Both the position numbers and the translations under genes were made by a program. Below, piece by piece: positions 1 through 5,732 of a stretch of DNA of 5,801 bases. Source of the stretch: Bacillus sp. (in: firmicutes) (GTDB taxonomy: Bacteria; Bacillota; Bacilli; Bacillales; Cytobacillaceae); contig DMSR01000046.1 of the NCBI GenBank assembly GCA_003457145.1, positions 1-5,801 on the forward strand. The letters are read 5' to 3'. Within the stretch, counting starts at the first letter, position 1. Every line of letters begins with the position of its first letter. The notes beneath the pieces were generated by a model. That model worked only from the letters and a program-made list of their open reading frames with translations, was not told the DNA's origin and did no database searches.

Positions 1-1
1 A

Positions 2-952
2 TTATTTAAACCACCCCTTTTTTCTGAACCATAAAAACATACCTGTCCCGATGATGAACATGGCGATTATTGCTCCGAAATAGCCATAGCTCCACCTGAG
101 TTCGGGCATATTTTCAAAATTCATGCCATAAATACCGGCAATGAAAGTGAGTGGCATAAAAATCGTAGTAATCACTGTCAGCACTTTCATGACACGATTT
201 GTTTCATGTATATTTAAAGAAAGATAGCTGTCCCGGATGTCTGTTGTCAATTCCCTGCTTGCATCCACCATCTCAGCTAATTTTAACAGGTGGTCATGAA
301 TGTCTGAAAAATACTCTTTTCTCGCTAAAACACCCGTTAAGCGATGTGAATTAATCATCCTGTAAACAAGATCGCGCATCGGAGTAATAACATGCCTCAA
401 TGATAGCAAATCATGTCTAGTGTCAAATAAATCCTCAAGAAGCTCTTCCATTGAACGATCTGCTGAATTTTCATCGATTTCATTGAGCAAATCCTCGAAT
501 TTATAAACAAGGGGAAAGTAATTATCGACGATTTTATCAAACACATGATAAAGGACAAGAGATGGATCCCATTCACCTGGTGATTTTGAGAGTTCAAAGC
601 GATTCCAAACGTCATCAATCTCACGGTTCATGCTATGATGAAAGGTAACAATGTAATCAGCACCGAGGAAAAAGTCGACTTCCTCCTTTTCCAGAGAATC
701 AGGATTAATCGCCTGAGCAACGAAAAAATTATATTCATCATAATAATCCAGCTTCGGTCTCTGAAGAGTGTGGATACAATCCTCAATTGACAGAGGATGA
801 AATTGAAGAGGTTCTTTTAAAAGGTCTATTTCGTCATTTGTAGGAGCATTAAAATCAATCCAGAACCAGCTGAATTTTCCGGCAAGCAACTCCTCTAGAC
901 TAAGTCCTGTCAGCATTTGATTTGATTGGGTAACTGCAAAAGTACGTATCAT
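2..952 (-). CDS. corA: CorA-family magnesium/divalent cation transporter
   Basis: Complete 316-residue protein of the CorA (MIT) family, which forms pentameric membrane channels for uptake of Mg2+ (some members carry Co2+, Ni2+ or Zn2+). Visible in the sequence: a cytoplasmic N-terminal alpha/beta domain with the typical FHPLSIEDC stretch (residues 51-59), a long helical, acid-rich middle (about 140-250), then two membrane helices near the C-terminus (about 255-275 and 291-310). The family signature YGMN lies at 275-278 at the end of the first helix and is followed by the short loop containing MPEL. A basic tail (RKKGWFK) ends the protein on the cytoplasmic side. Length and architecture are normal for the family. 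The start is set by an AGGAGA ribosome site about 5 bases upstream (plus-strand 957-962). It is transcribed divergently from the VOC gene. Substrate preference cannot be told from sequence. Confidence 0.95.
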   Translation of the reverse strand: MIRTFAVTQSNQMLTGLSLEELLAGKFSWFWIDFNAPTNDEIDLLKEPLQFHPLSIEDCIHTLQRPKLDYYDEYNFFVAQAINPDSLEKEEVDFFLGADYIVTFHHSMNREIDDVWNRFELSKSPGEWDPSLVLYHVFDKIVDNYFPLVYKFEDLLNEIDENSADRSMEELLEDLFDTRHDLLSLRHVITPMRDLVYRMINSHRLTGVLARKEYFSDIHDHLLKLAEMVDASRELTTDIRDSYLSLNIHETNRVMKVLTVITTIFMPLTFIAGIYGMNFENMPELRWSYGYFGAIIAMFIIGTGMFLWFRKKGWFK

Positions 953-982
953 GAGTATCTCCTGGAACTTTTATTTACTCCT

Positions 983-1010
983 ATCATAGACAAAAAACGG
1001 CAGAAAGCAA
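983..1010 (-). promoter_or_regulatory. Candidate SigA promoter for the corA-like gene
   Basis: On the minus strand a TTGCTT (-35, plus coordinates 1005-1010) and TATGAT (-10, 983-988) are separated by 16 bases. This would start transcription about 24 bases before the ATG and just ahead of the AGGAGA ribosome site. The -10 matches five of six consensus bases, the -35 only the TTG part plus little else. The placement is sensible, but this is by eye only. Confidence 0.4.
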
Positions 1011-1074
1011 AACATAAACAGACCTTCAATACCAATAGGGTTTAATCATTAATTTAATAATAAGGGGGGATAGT

Positions 1075-1464
1075 ATGCTGCATCATCTAGAAATATATGT
1101 TGCGGATTTAAATCACTCAATTAATTTTTGGGAATGGTTTTTGAAGGACTTACAGTATCAAGTCTTTCAAAAATGGGAAAAGGGGATCAGCTGGAAATCT
1201 GATAACACTTATATAGTGTTTGTCCAGGCAGAGGAAAAGTTCTTGGAAGCAGGTTATCACAGGTCAAGAATAGGATTGAACCATATTGCATTCCATGCCC
1301 GCTCTAGAGAACACATAGATGAAATGACAGCTATGTTGCGTGAAAGGGGTATTGCCATCCTATATGAAGATAGGCATCCATACGCAGGCGGAAAAGAACA
1401 CTATGCCTTGTATTTTGAAGATCCCGACAGGATCAAGATAGAATTAGTAGCGCCTAATGTATAA
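1075..1464 (+). CDS. VOC-family (glyoxalase/bleomycin-resistance fold) protein
   Basis: A 129-residue single-module protein of the vicinal oxygen chelate superfamily: small cytoplasmic proteins built from paired beta-alpha-beta-beta-beta units that often bind a metal and act on small molecules (glyoxalase, dioxygenase, fosfomycin or bleomycin resistance). Seen here: HHLEIYVADLNHSINFW at the start (H4 as the usual first ligand), a second half opening with LNHIAFHA (H70), the DPDRIKIELV ending with E123 as the usual last ligand, and the YFEDPDR turn typical of the fold. Q51, at the end of the first half, could be the fourth ligand. A GGGGGG-rich ribosome site lies a few bases before the ATG. 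It sits 82 bases before the ZIP transporter gene in the same direction, with no clear terminator between, so they might be co-transcribed. The substrate is unknown; no specific enzyme is claimed. Confidence 0.88.
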   Translation: MLHHLEIYVADLNHSINFWEWFLKDLQYQVFQKWEKGISWKSDNTYIVFVQAEEKFLEAGYHRSRIGLNHIAFHARSREHIDEMTAMLRERGIAILYEDRHPYAGGKEHYALYFEDPDRIKIELVAPNV

Positions 1465-1546
1465 TTAACTTAATATTACCAAGTGTATAAATCCTCGAAC
1501 CTGGGAAAAGATACTTACTTTTAAATAAATAGGAGGCACTTGGAAT

Positions 1547-2278
1547 ATGGCTGAAGCTTTTTTTGGAATTGTCATCTCTTCGATGGCAACAGGGGCGGGG
1601 GCTCTCCCGATATTATTTTTAAATAAAGTTTCTTCAAAACTAAAATCTTTACTTCTCGGTTACGCCTCTGGAATCATGATGGCAGCAACGACATTCAGTT
1701 TGATACCGGAAGCATTGAAACCGTCAAACATATATGTTCTGACAGCGGGTATGCTGCTTGGAACGTTTGTATTAAATTGGATCAATACAAAAACTGAAAA
1801 CCTGGACACGGAGGATGTTAAATTTCTTTCGGGTATTGATAAAAAAACTTTGGTCATAATACTGGCGATTACACTTCACAACCTGCCGGAGGGGTTGTCC
1901 GTAGGTGTCAGTTATGGGGCAGGTCATGAAAACCTTGGCGGAATTATTGCCATTGCGATTGGACTGCAAAATGCACCTGAGGGTTTCCTAGTAGGGATTT
2001 ATTTGATTCATCTTAAGATATCGAAGCTAAAAGCATTTCTCATAGCTACGTTTACAGGTGGGGTAGAAATAATTACAGGGGTAATAGGATATTTTCTGGC
2101 ATCGGAAGTGGAAGGTCTTGTACCATACGGTTTGAGTTTCGCTGCAGGAGCGATGCTGTTTGTAATCTACAAGGAACTAATCCCTGAAAGCCAGGAAGAC
2201 CACTACGTGAAATTTCCAACCTACTCTTTTGTACTTGGCTTGATTTCAATGCTCTTTCTTATAAGTCATTTTGGTTAA
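1547..2278 (+). CDS. ZIP-family (GufA-like) metal transporter
   Basis: A 243-residue integral membrane protein of the ZIP family, which moves Zn2+ and other divalent metals (Fe, Mn) into the cytoplasm. It has about eight hydrophobic segments. The two signature transport helices are clear: LHNLPEGLSVGV (H111, N112, E115) and LQNAPEGFLVGI (Q141, N142, E145). These form the binuclear metal site; the Q in place of the second His is usual in GufA-type bacterial members. Other marks are GIMMAATTFSLIPEA (42-56), E174 in the next helix and KELIPES (209-215). The loop after the third hydrophobic segment (about 80-98) is short and lacks the His-rich cluster seen in many eukaryotic ZIPs. The start is fixed by AGGAGG at 1531-1536, ten bases upstream. 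A hairpin follows the stop directly. Metal specificity cannot be read from sequence. Confidence 0.92.
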   Translation: MAEAFFGIVISSMATGAGALPILFLNKVSSKLKSLLLGYASGIMMAATTFSLIPEALKPSNIYVLTAGMLLGTFVLNWINTKTENLDTEDVKFLSGIDKKTLVIILAITLHNLPEGLSVGVSYGAGHENLGGIIAIAIGLQNAPEGFLVGIYLIHLKISKLKAFLIATFTGGVEIITGVIGYFLASEVEGLVPYGLSFAAGAMLFVIYKELIPESQEDHYVKFPTYSFVLGLISMLFLISHFG

Positions 2279-2283
2279 TAATT

Positions 2284-2313
2284 AAACCAGCCACGAATTC
2301 GGGGCTGGTTTTA
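2284..2313 (+). terminator. Hairpin terminator after the ZIP gene, possibly bidirectional
   Basis: A nine-base perfect stem, AAACCAGCC (2284-2292) and GGCTGGTTT (2303-2311), encloses a ten-base loop that itself contains CGAATTCG. It begins six bases after the ZIP stop codon. The T run on the plus strand is short (TTTT then AA). Read from the other strand the hairpin is followed by TTTAATTATTA, so it may also stop the convergent transcript of the secreted-protein gene, whose own 3' side shows no better hairpin. Confidence 0.75.
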
Positions 2314-2438
2314 ATAGTGGCATATAGTCATTTATGTTTTGGCAAAAATACGCTAACTGCTCTGAAGAATAATATTTTAACCGTTTCCAGTTTGAATATG
2401 AAGGATACCCTTGCTCATCTTAGTCTCCTTAGCTAAAG

Positions 2439-3098
2439 CTATTCTTTGCATTTAAACTTTTCAGGAAACTGGTTCTTGATTCCTCTTGCCAACGTGTCAG
2501 CGAATTCAATCATGTGCTCTTCTCCCTGGTCGAAGGCAAGGATGTCTGCTTCCCAATCCTTATTCAACCTTGCAGTCACCTCATCATTAACCAGTTTTAA
2601 ATGCATATAAAATGCTTCCTTTAGTTCTTTTTTGTCTAATTTGGGATTGGCTCCACTTAAGAATTCAACAATATCGTCTGCATTCTTATACCACTTAGTA
2701 TTTATCTTATTGAATTTCCCGCTGTCACCGCTCTTTGCTGCCTCAATCAGCTCACCAGCTATGACAATATGTTCCTTAAGCAAAGTTGTGAACTTATTCC
2801 CGGTCTGTTCACCATAATAAGGCTTTATGGCCTTCCCCAGGTCCTTCTGATTTTTTAGCAGCCTTGCAAGAACCTCTTCCTGGTCATCAAGGTCAGCCAG
2901 GTTACTTTTTAGGTAATCCCTTGTCCAGACAACATGGTCTATCCAAAGTTTTCGCATATCATCTTTTAATTCGGCAACGGCTCGCCAATCACAATGATGA
3001 TGTGTTTGAACCTTTTCCTTTGCTTCAACAATTACTTGAGGAACAGCAAATCCAATAGCCAAAGAAATGATAATCATTTTCAAAATTAATTTCCTCAT
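2439..3098 (-). CDS. Secreted all-helical protein of unknown function
   Basis: A 219-residue exported protein. An N-terminal basic start (MRKLILK), hydrophobic core (8-24) and VEA before K27 form a Sec signal peptide with likely cleavage after A26. The mature part starts with a short tail carrying HHHC (33-36) and is then predicted helical throughout. I recognise the pattern (LWxDHVxWTR, KxxxxxAIKPYYG, LLKEHI, WYxNADxIxxFLSxANP) as a Bacillus family that databases often label inconsistently, for example as glycosyltransferase; nothing in the sequence supports such an enzyme. Three similar units of about 56 residues are visible, with H55, H110 and H166 at one place and N83, N139 and H195 at another. 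The only cysteines are C36 and C217, near the two ends, and could pair outside the cell. The start is supported by AGGAGA (plus-strand 3105-3110). It is convergent with the ZIP gene. Function unknown; metal binding is only a guess. Confidence 0.88.
   Translation of the reverse strand: MRKLILKMIIISLAIGFAVPQVIVEAKEKVQTHHHCDWRAVAELKDDMRKLWIDHVVWTRDYLKSNLADLDDQEEVLARLLKNQKDLGKAIKPYYGEQTGNKFTTLLKEHIVIAGELIEAAKSGDSGKFNKINTKWYKNADDIVEFLSGANPKLDKKELKEAFYMHLKLVNDEVTARLNKDWEADILAFDQGEEHMIEFADTLARGIKNQFPEKFKCKE
3068..3082. promoter_or_regulatory. Fur-box-like inverted repeat inside the start of the secreted-protein gene
   Basis: TGATAATCATTTTCA matches the Bacillus 7-1-7 Fur box (TGATAATNATTATCA) at 13 of its 14 defined positions; extended to 3063-3081 it matches 15 of 19 bases of the classic Fur consensus. 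It lies within codons 6-11 of the minus-strand gene, where it also spells Lys-Met-Ile-Ile-Ile, so it may be a coincidence of coding a hydrophobic signal peptide. It is also about 140 bases upstream of the possible small gene at 3220. Real binding would imply iron-dependent repression of one or both. Confidence 0.35.
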
Positions 3099-3219
3099 CC
3101 TGACTCTCCTTTATAGTAAAAAATACACTTTAATTTTTGTGGTTTATTTGGTTAATTTCATTCTTAGAGAAGCACAATTTCAATTCAGCCTTCCTAAAAT
3201 AAAGCAGGGGGGAAATTCC

Positions 3220-3300
3220 TTGAAAGCGAATCAAGAACATTTCCGGTTATTAGCACGCTCCATACTTTATAAAAACTATGTTACTAACAAAGGACGTTGA
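3220..3300 (+). CDS. Possible 26-residue basic peptide with a TTG start
   Basis: An open frame of 26 codons plus TGA begins with TTG seven bases after a strong AGGGGGG ribosome site (3206-3212). The product is short, basic and probably helical (begins KANQEHFRLLARSILYK and ends NKGR). The same frame is open further upstream to 3067, but that part overlaps the 5' end of the opposite gene, encodes low-complexity hydrophobic residues and has no ribosome site, so I prefer the TTG. I do not recognise the family. Spacing and ribosome-site strength are the only support; an untranslated region or a chance frame is possible. Confidence 0.45.
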   Translation: MKANQEHFRLLARSILYKNYVTNKGR

Positions 3301-3400
3301 GATCTGGAGAATTCACAAAAATCCATTTAAATTGGTGTAACCTCGCTCCGAAAAATACGTCAAATTGACTAAAAAAGTTACTCGATGGGAATGAAGGAAA

Positions 3401-3655
3401 ATGATTTTTTCAATCGCTTTATTGATTGGCATGGCCTTTGCTTTTATATTGATCAAAGCAAAATCAAGCTGGCCAAAATGGTTTCCGGCCGCCGCCTTTT
3501 TCATTGGCACGATCATAATAGGAGTGAAAGTATTGGTTTTTCCTGCGAAAGAAATGGCTATATTAGGTGATATCATGTATCTTATGATTCTTGGTTCTGC
3601 CACTGCTGGTGCCTTTACAGGCGGAATCATCATCCATTATCTAAAACGCCGATAA
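3401..3655 (+). CDS. Small three-helix membrane protein of unknown function
   Basis: An 84-residue protein with three clear hydrophobic helices (about 2-18, 27-47 and 55-78) separated by short loops: a basic KAKSSWPKW loop after the first and FPAKEM after the second. It ends in a basic HYLKRR tail. The last helix is rich in Gly, Ala and Ser (GSATAGAFTGGIII), suggesting tight packing or oligomer contacts. The ATG is forced, since an in-frame TGA lies only six bases upstream. The ribosome site AAGGAAA is unusually close (about three bases), so translation may be modest. Size and three-helix layout recall the small YesK-like membrane proteins of Bacillus, but I cannot confirm that. A strong terminator follows after seven bases, so this gene ends its transcript. 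Confidence 0.75.
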   Translation: MIFSIALLIGMAFAFILIKAKSSWPKWFPAAAFFIGTIIIGVKVLVFPAKEMAILGDIMYLMILGSATAGAFTGGIIIHYLKRR

Positions 3656-3662
3656 AGTATAC

Positions 3663-3688
3663 GGTCCCGTTCTGGGACCATTTTTTTT
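3663..3688 (+). terminator. Rho-independent terminator after the small membrane protein gene
   Basis: A six-base GC-rich stem GGTCCC / GGGACC with a five-base loop (GTTCT) is followed after one A by eight T residues. It begins eight bases after the TAA of the gene ending at 3655. This is a textbook intrinsic terminator. Confidence 0.9.
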
Positions 3689-3791
3689 ATTAGAACAATC
3701 AAAGTAATTGTTTCATGTCTGTCAAAACCAGTCACGGTTTATGAAATGGACCCACCCAGAAGAAGGAAATCGCAGAGGATAAAAGAATAAA

Positions 3792-3806
3792 ATAGGCCAG
3801 GCCTAT
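3792..3806. repeat. Perfect 15-base palindrome (7-1-7)
   Basis: ATAGGCC, one A, then GGCCTAT: a perfect dyad and locally GC-rich in an AT-rich spacer. No T run follows, so it is not a terminator, and the one-base centre makes an RNA hairpin unlikely. The shape is that of a dimeric regulator's operator. It lies 159 bases before the 77-residue gene. No known regulator is matched. Confidence 0.4.
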
Positions 3807-3910
3807 AATTCAGCAGGATCTTAACCTTTTTAAAAGTACTTGAAGAAATAAAAGCACTTTCACTAAATTTTTAAAAGCCAACTTTAGTTAAAAGAAATAG
3901 TTTTTAGGGT

Positions 3911-3927
3911 AAATACGATATGTATTT
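3911..3927. promoter_or_regulatory. Possible operator dyad upstream of the 77-residue gene
   Basis: AAATAC and GTATTT form a perfect six-base inverted repeat around GATAT, 37 bases before the ATG at 3965. Its position between any promoter and the ribosome site suits an operator, but AT-rich dyads of this size arise by chance and no regulator consensus is recognised. Confidence 0.25.
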
Positions 3928-3964
3928 GTTATGCTAAGGGTATACATAAAAGGAGGGATAAAGT

Positions 3965-4198
3965 ATGGGTGAATGCACTATCGACCATAGCCATGAAGAT
4001 GTGAGAAAGAAATATGAATCACAATTAGATTTTTTGCCAGAAGATATGAAGCCATTGTTTGATGATTTTTTCCAGGAGGAGCATACTCAGGATATTCTCA
4101 ATGAGGTATTTCATTTACTAAAGAAGTACGATCTTGCATCAGAAGAAGAAAGGAGCGAGAGGTCGAATCGGCTTTATTTAGTTCTGAAGAACGTATAG
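3965..4198 (+). CDS. Small acidic helical protein of unknown function
   Basis: A 77-residue cytoplasmic protein with no signal peptide or membrane helix. It is rich in Glu and Asp. After an N-terminal CTIDHSHED segment (C4, H8, H10; a possible metal-binding cluster, inferred only) come likely helices around 11-20, 27-38, 41-56 and 58-75. The middle reads LPEDMKPLFDDFFQEEHTQDILNEVFHLLKKYDL, spanning 24-57, with regular hydrophobic spacing that suggests a small helical bundle or a protein-binding module. The ATG follows an almost perfect AAAAGGAGGG ribosome site with about seven bases of spacing, so strong translation is expected. It is a single-gene unit: a long gene-free stretch lies before it and a terminator directly after. 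I do not recognise the family. Confidence 0.78.
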   Translation: MGECTIDHSHEDVRKKYESQLDFLPEDMKPLFDDFFQEEHTQDILNEVFHLLKKYDLASEEERSERSNRLYLVLKNV

Positions 4199-4203
4199 TT
4201 TTG

Positions 4204-4230
4204 AAAAGGGGCATAATGCCTCTTTTTTTT
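4204..4230 (+). terminator. Rho-independent terminator after the 77-residue gene
   Basis: A hairpin of AAAAGGGGCA (4204-4213) with TGCCTCTTTT (4217-4226), including one G-T pair and a three-base loop, leads into eight T residues (4223-4230). It begins six bases after the TAG stop and separates this gene from the MFS transporter gene. Confidence 0.85.
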
Positions 4231-4349
4231 GTCTATAAGAATCAATCAAAAGCAAAGGAGTATTGAAAAGATTATTGTAAGGATACATACACGGCAAAAA
4301 TGTCCCGAAAATTCCTATTGCCAGCAAAAACCAGAAGGAGTAAAATTAG

Positions 4350-4388
4350 GTGAATATTTCGAAATCCAAAATAATTTTATATGTTTGA
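4350..4388 (+). CDS. Speculative 12-codon leader peptide before the MFS gene
   Basis: GTG at 4350 follows AGAAGGAG (4333-4340) by nine bases and opens a 12-codon frame (MNISKSKIILYV) ending in TGA, 14 bases before the transporter's ATG and touching its ribosome site. Such overlap would allow translational coupling or attenuation. Nothing else supports it: no clear alternative hairpins were found, and a tiny frame like this may be chance. Confidence 0.2.
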   Translation: MNISKSKIILYV

Positions 4389-4402
4389 AGGAAGATGAAT
4401 AT

Positions 4403-5641
4403 ATGCATAGACCATCCGAGACAATTCAATGGAATGAAAAAAACAGCATCTTCAATGGGATTGCATCTACCATTGTCATGAGCATGAGCAATAATTATTT
4501 TGCGTTGTTTGCCATTGGTGTTCTAGGCGCAACGAATTATCAGGTTGGGTTAATTAGCTCGCTCCCACAAATAATCGGAATGTTTGCCATGGTGCTAGGC
4601 ACAGTGATTATGGGAAGGCTCCATGAGAAGAAGCAGTTTACCAGTTATTCCATCCTTTTTACCAGAGTATTTTTAATTGGCATGTTTTTTGTCGTTTACC
4701 TGCCGTCAGAATACCGCGCATGGGTGTTCGTTCTGTTAGTCGGACTGATGAATCTTCCAGGCTCGTTTGCGATGCTCAGCTGGCAGTCTTTTATAGGAGA
4801 TTTAATACCAGACAGCAGAAGAAGCGGCTTTTTCAGCGAGCGGAACAGAATTCTGACGATAGCAGGAATGATTACAACTTTAATGATCGGCATTGCACTG
4901 CAGTGGTTTGATAAAGCGGATGCACTTCCTTACCAGCTATTATTTATATTGGCATTTGCTTTCGGTCTAACAGAAGTATTCTATTTAAATAGACATAAAG
5001 AGCAGAAGAAAGAAATTGTTGATCAAACGAAGAAGTTTAATTTCGGCTGGGATGCCTATCAACATAAACCATTTATATGGTTCCTGATTTGCGGATTGAT
5101 TTTCAACTTTGCCTGGCAGCTGGCCTGGCCGTTATTCAACATATACAATATCAAATATGCCCATATGACTGGCTTTTGGATCAGTATCATAACTGTTGCA
5201 AATCAGATCGGACAGATTATCAGCTATAAATGGTGGGGCAAGATGGCTGACAAGTATAGCAATGCTAAAATGCTTGCAGTTGCAGCTGTCGGAATGAGTA
5301 CTGCACCATTCATGACAATCCTTTCAACTAACATGTTCTATTTGACGTTTGTTAACTTAACGTCTGGACTATTCGTCTCAGGCACGGTTTTATTATTATT
5401 CAACCAACTGCTAGAAGTGACGAAGGAACAAAATCGCGGAAGCTTTATTGCTCAGTATAACATCCTTCTGGCAATCGTCGGATTCATTGCGCCGCAGTTT
5501 GGTGTCTTCTTACTTGAACAAAGCTCAATAGAAACCGCGATGACTATATCCTCTCTTTTACGCGCTTTAAGCGCTGTGGTATTTCTGTTATTTTTCGTTT
5601 ATATGAAAAAGCAACACTTCCCACATAGACAGGCGGCATAG
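4403..5641 (+). CDS. Major facilitator superfamily transporter, 12 helices
   Basis: A 412-residue MFS secondary transporter. Twelve hydrophobic segments fall at about 16-40, 49-70, 82-100, 106-128, 150-168, 176-195, then after a charged central loop (196-222) at 224-245, 258-275, 288-307, 311-334, 350-371 and 378-401. The loop between helices 2 and 3 holds a degenerate motif A (MGRLHEKKQ, 70-78), echoed between helices 8 and 9 by WGKMADKYSNAK (278-289). IPDSRRSGFFSERNR (135-149) between helices 4 and 5 is typical of a group of uncharacterised Bacillus MFS proteins. I chose ATG at 4403 because AAGGAAG (4388-4394) lies eight bases upstream and the N-terminus then fits the family. The frame is open back to a TTG at 4229, but that start lies in the preceding terminator's T run. 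The substrate is unknown; efflux of drugs or metabolites is a family-level guess. Confidence 0.88.
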   Translation: MHRPSETIQWNEKNSIFNGIASTIVMSMSNNYFALFAIGVLGATNYQVGLISSLPQIIGMFAMVLGTVIMGRLHEKKQFTSYSILFTRVFLIGMFFVVYLPSEYRAWVFVLLVGLMNLPGSFAMLSWQSFIGDLIPDSRRSGFFSERNRILTIAGMITTLMIGIALQWFDKADALPYQLLFILAFAFGLTEVFYLNRHKEQKKEIVDQTKKFNFGWDAYQHKPFIWFLICGLIFNFAWQLAWPLFNIYNIKYAHMTGFWISIITVANQIGQIISYKWWGKMADKYSNAKMLAVAAVGMSTAPFMTILSTNMFYLTFVNLTSGLFVSGTVLLLFNQLLEVTKEQNRGSFIAQYNILLAIVGFIAPQFGVFLLEQSSIETAMTISSLLRALSAVVFLLFFVYMKKQHFPHRQAA

Positions 5642-5650
5642 ATAAATAGA

Positions 5651-5680
5651 AGAAGGAGAGCAAGCTTCGGCTCCTTTCTC
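5651..5680 (+). terminator. Weak hairpin just after the MFS gene
   Basis: AAGGAG (5653-5658) can pair with CTCCTT (5671-5676) around a 12-base loop containing AAGCTT, ten bases after the stop. The T run is only TTT then CTC, so on its own it would be a poor terminator. Confidence 0.4.
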
Positions 5681-5732
5681 TATGGGTAGAGATCTAGCGC
5701 TGTTACCAGCAGATTACCGTAGAGCAAGATTA

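Larger units (their letters stand above)
3689..3964. other. Gene-free AT-rich intergenic stretch with several dyads
   Basis: Between the terminator and the next ATG I see no credible gene on either strand; the ATG-initiated frames here, such as those at 3715 and 3741, are at most 13 codons long and lack ribosome sites. The stretch does hold a nested inverted repeat (3711-3746), a perfect 7-1-7 palindrome (3792-3806), two copies of TTTTTAAAAG (3827-3836 and 3868-3877), a 6-5-6 dyad (3911-3927) and the AAAAGGAGGG ribosome site of the following gene (about 3949-3957). No clean SigA promoter could be assigned: the TATACA at 3941-3946 is too near the ribosome site. Confidence 0.6.

Noticed and set aside
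1465..1491. TTAACT and TATAAA as a promoter for the ZIP gene
   Set aside because: The spacer is only 15 bases and the -35 is poor; co-transcription with the VOC gene is equally possible.
1910..1990. Q141 in place of His in the second ZIP signature as a missing metal ligand
   Set aside because: A Gln at this place (QN-PEG) is usual in GufA-type bacterial ZIP proteins, so it is a subfamily trait and not a defect.
3067..3219. Longer version of the small gene starting with ATG at 3067
   Set aside because: It overlaps the signal-peptide codons of the opposite gene, has no ribosome site and encodes low-complexity hydrophobic sequence from AT-rich DNA; only the part from the TTG at 3220 has initiation signals.
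3313..3633. 106-residue reading frame on the minus strand
   Set aside because: It is antisense to the three-helix membrane protein gene, and the plus-strand reading gives clear membrane helices, a ribosome site and a terminator.
3741..3782. 13-codon frame beginning MKWTHPEEG
   Set aside because: It has no ribosome site and is too short to support.
3941..3946. TATACA as a -10 box for the 77-residue gene
   Set aside because: Transcription would begin inside the ribosome binding site, and no -35 box lies 16-18 bases upstream.
4263..4291. Promoter for the MFS gene: TTGAAA (4263-4268), 17 bases, CATACA (4286-4291)
   Set aside because: The -35 is good, but the -10 matches SigA in only three of six positions and does not fit a sporulation sigma consensus fully; too weak to list.
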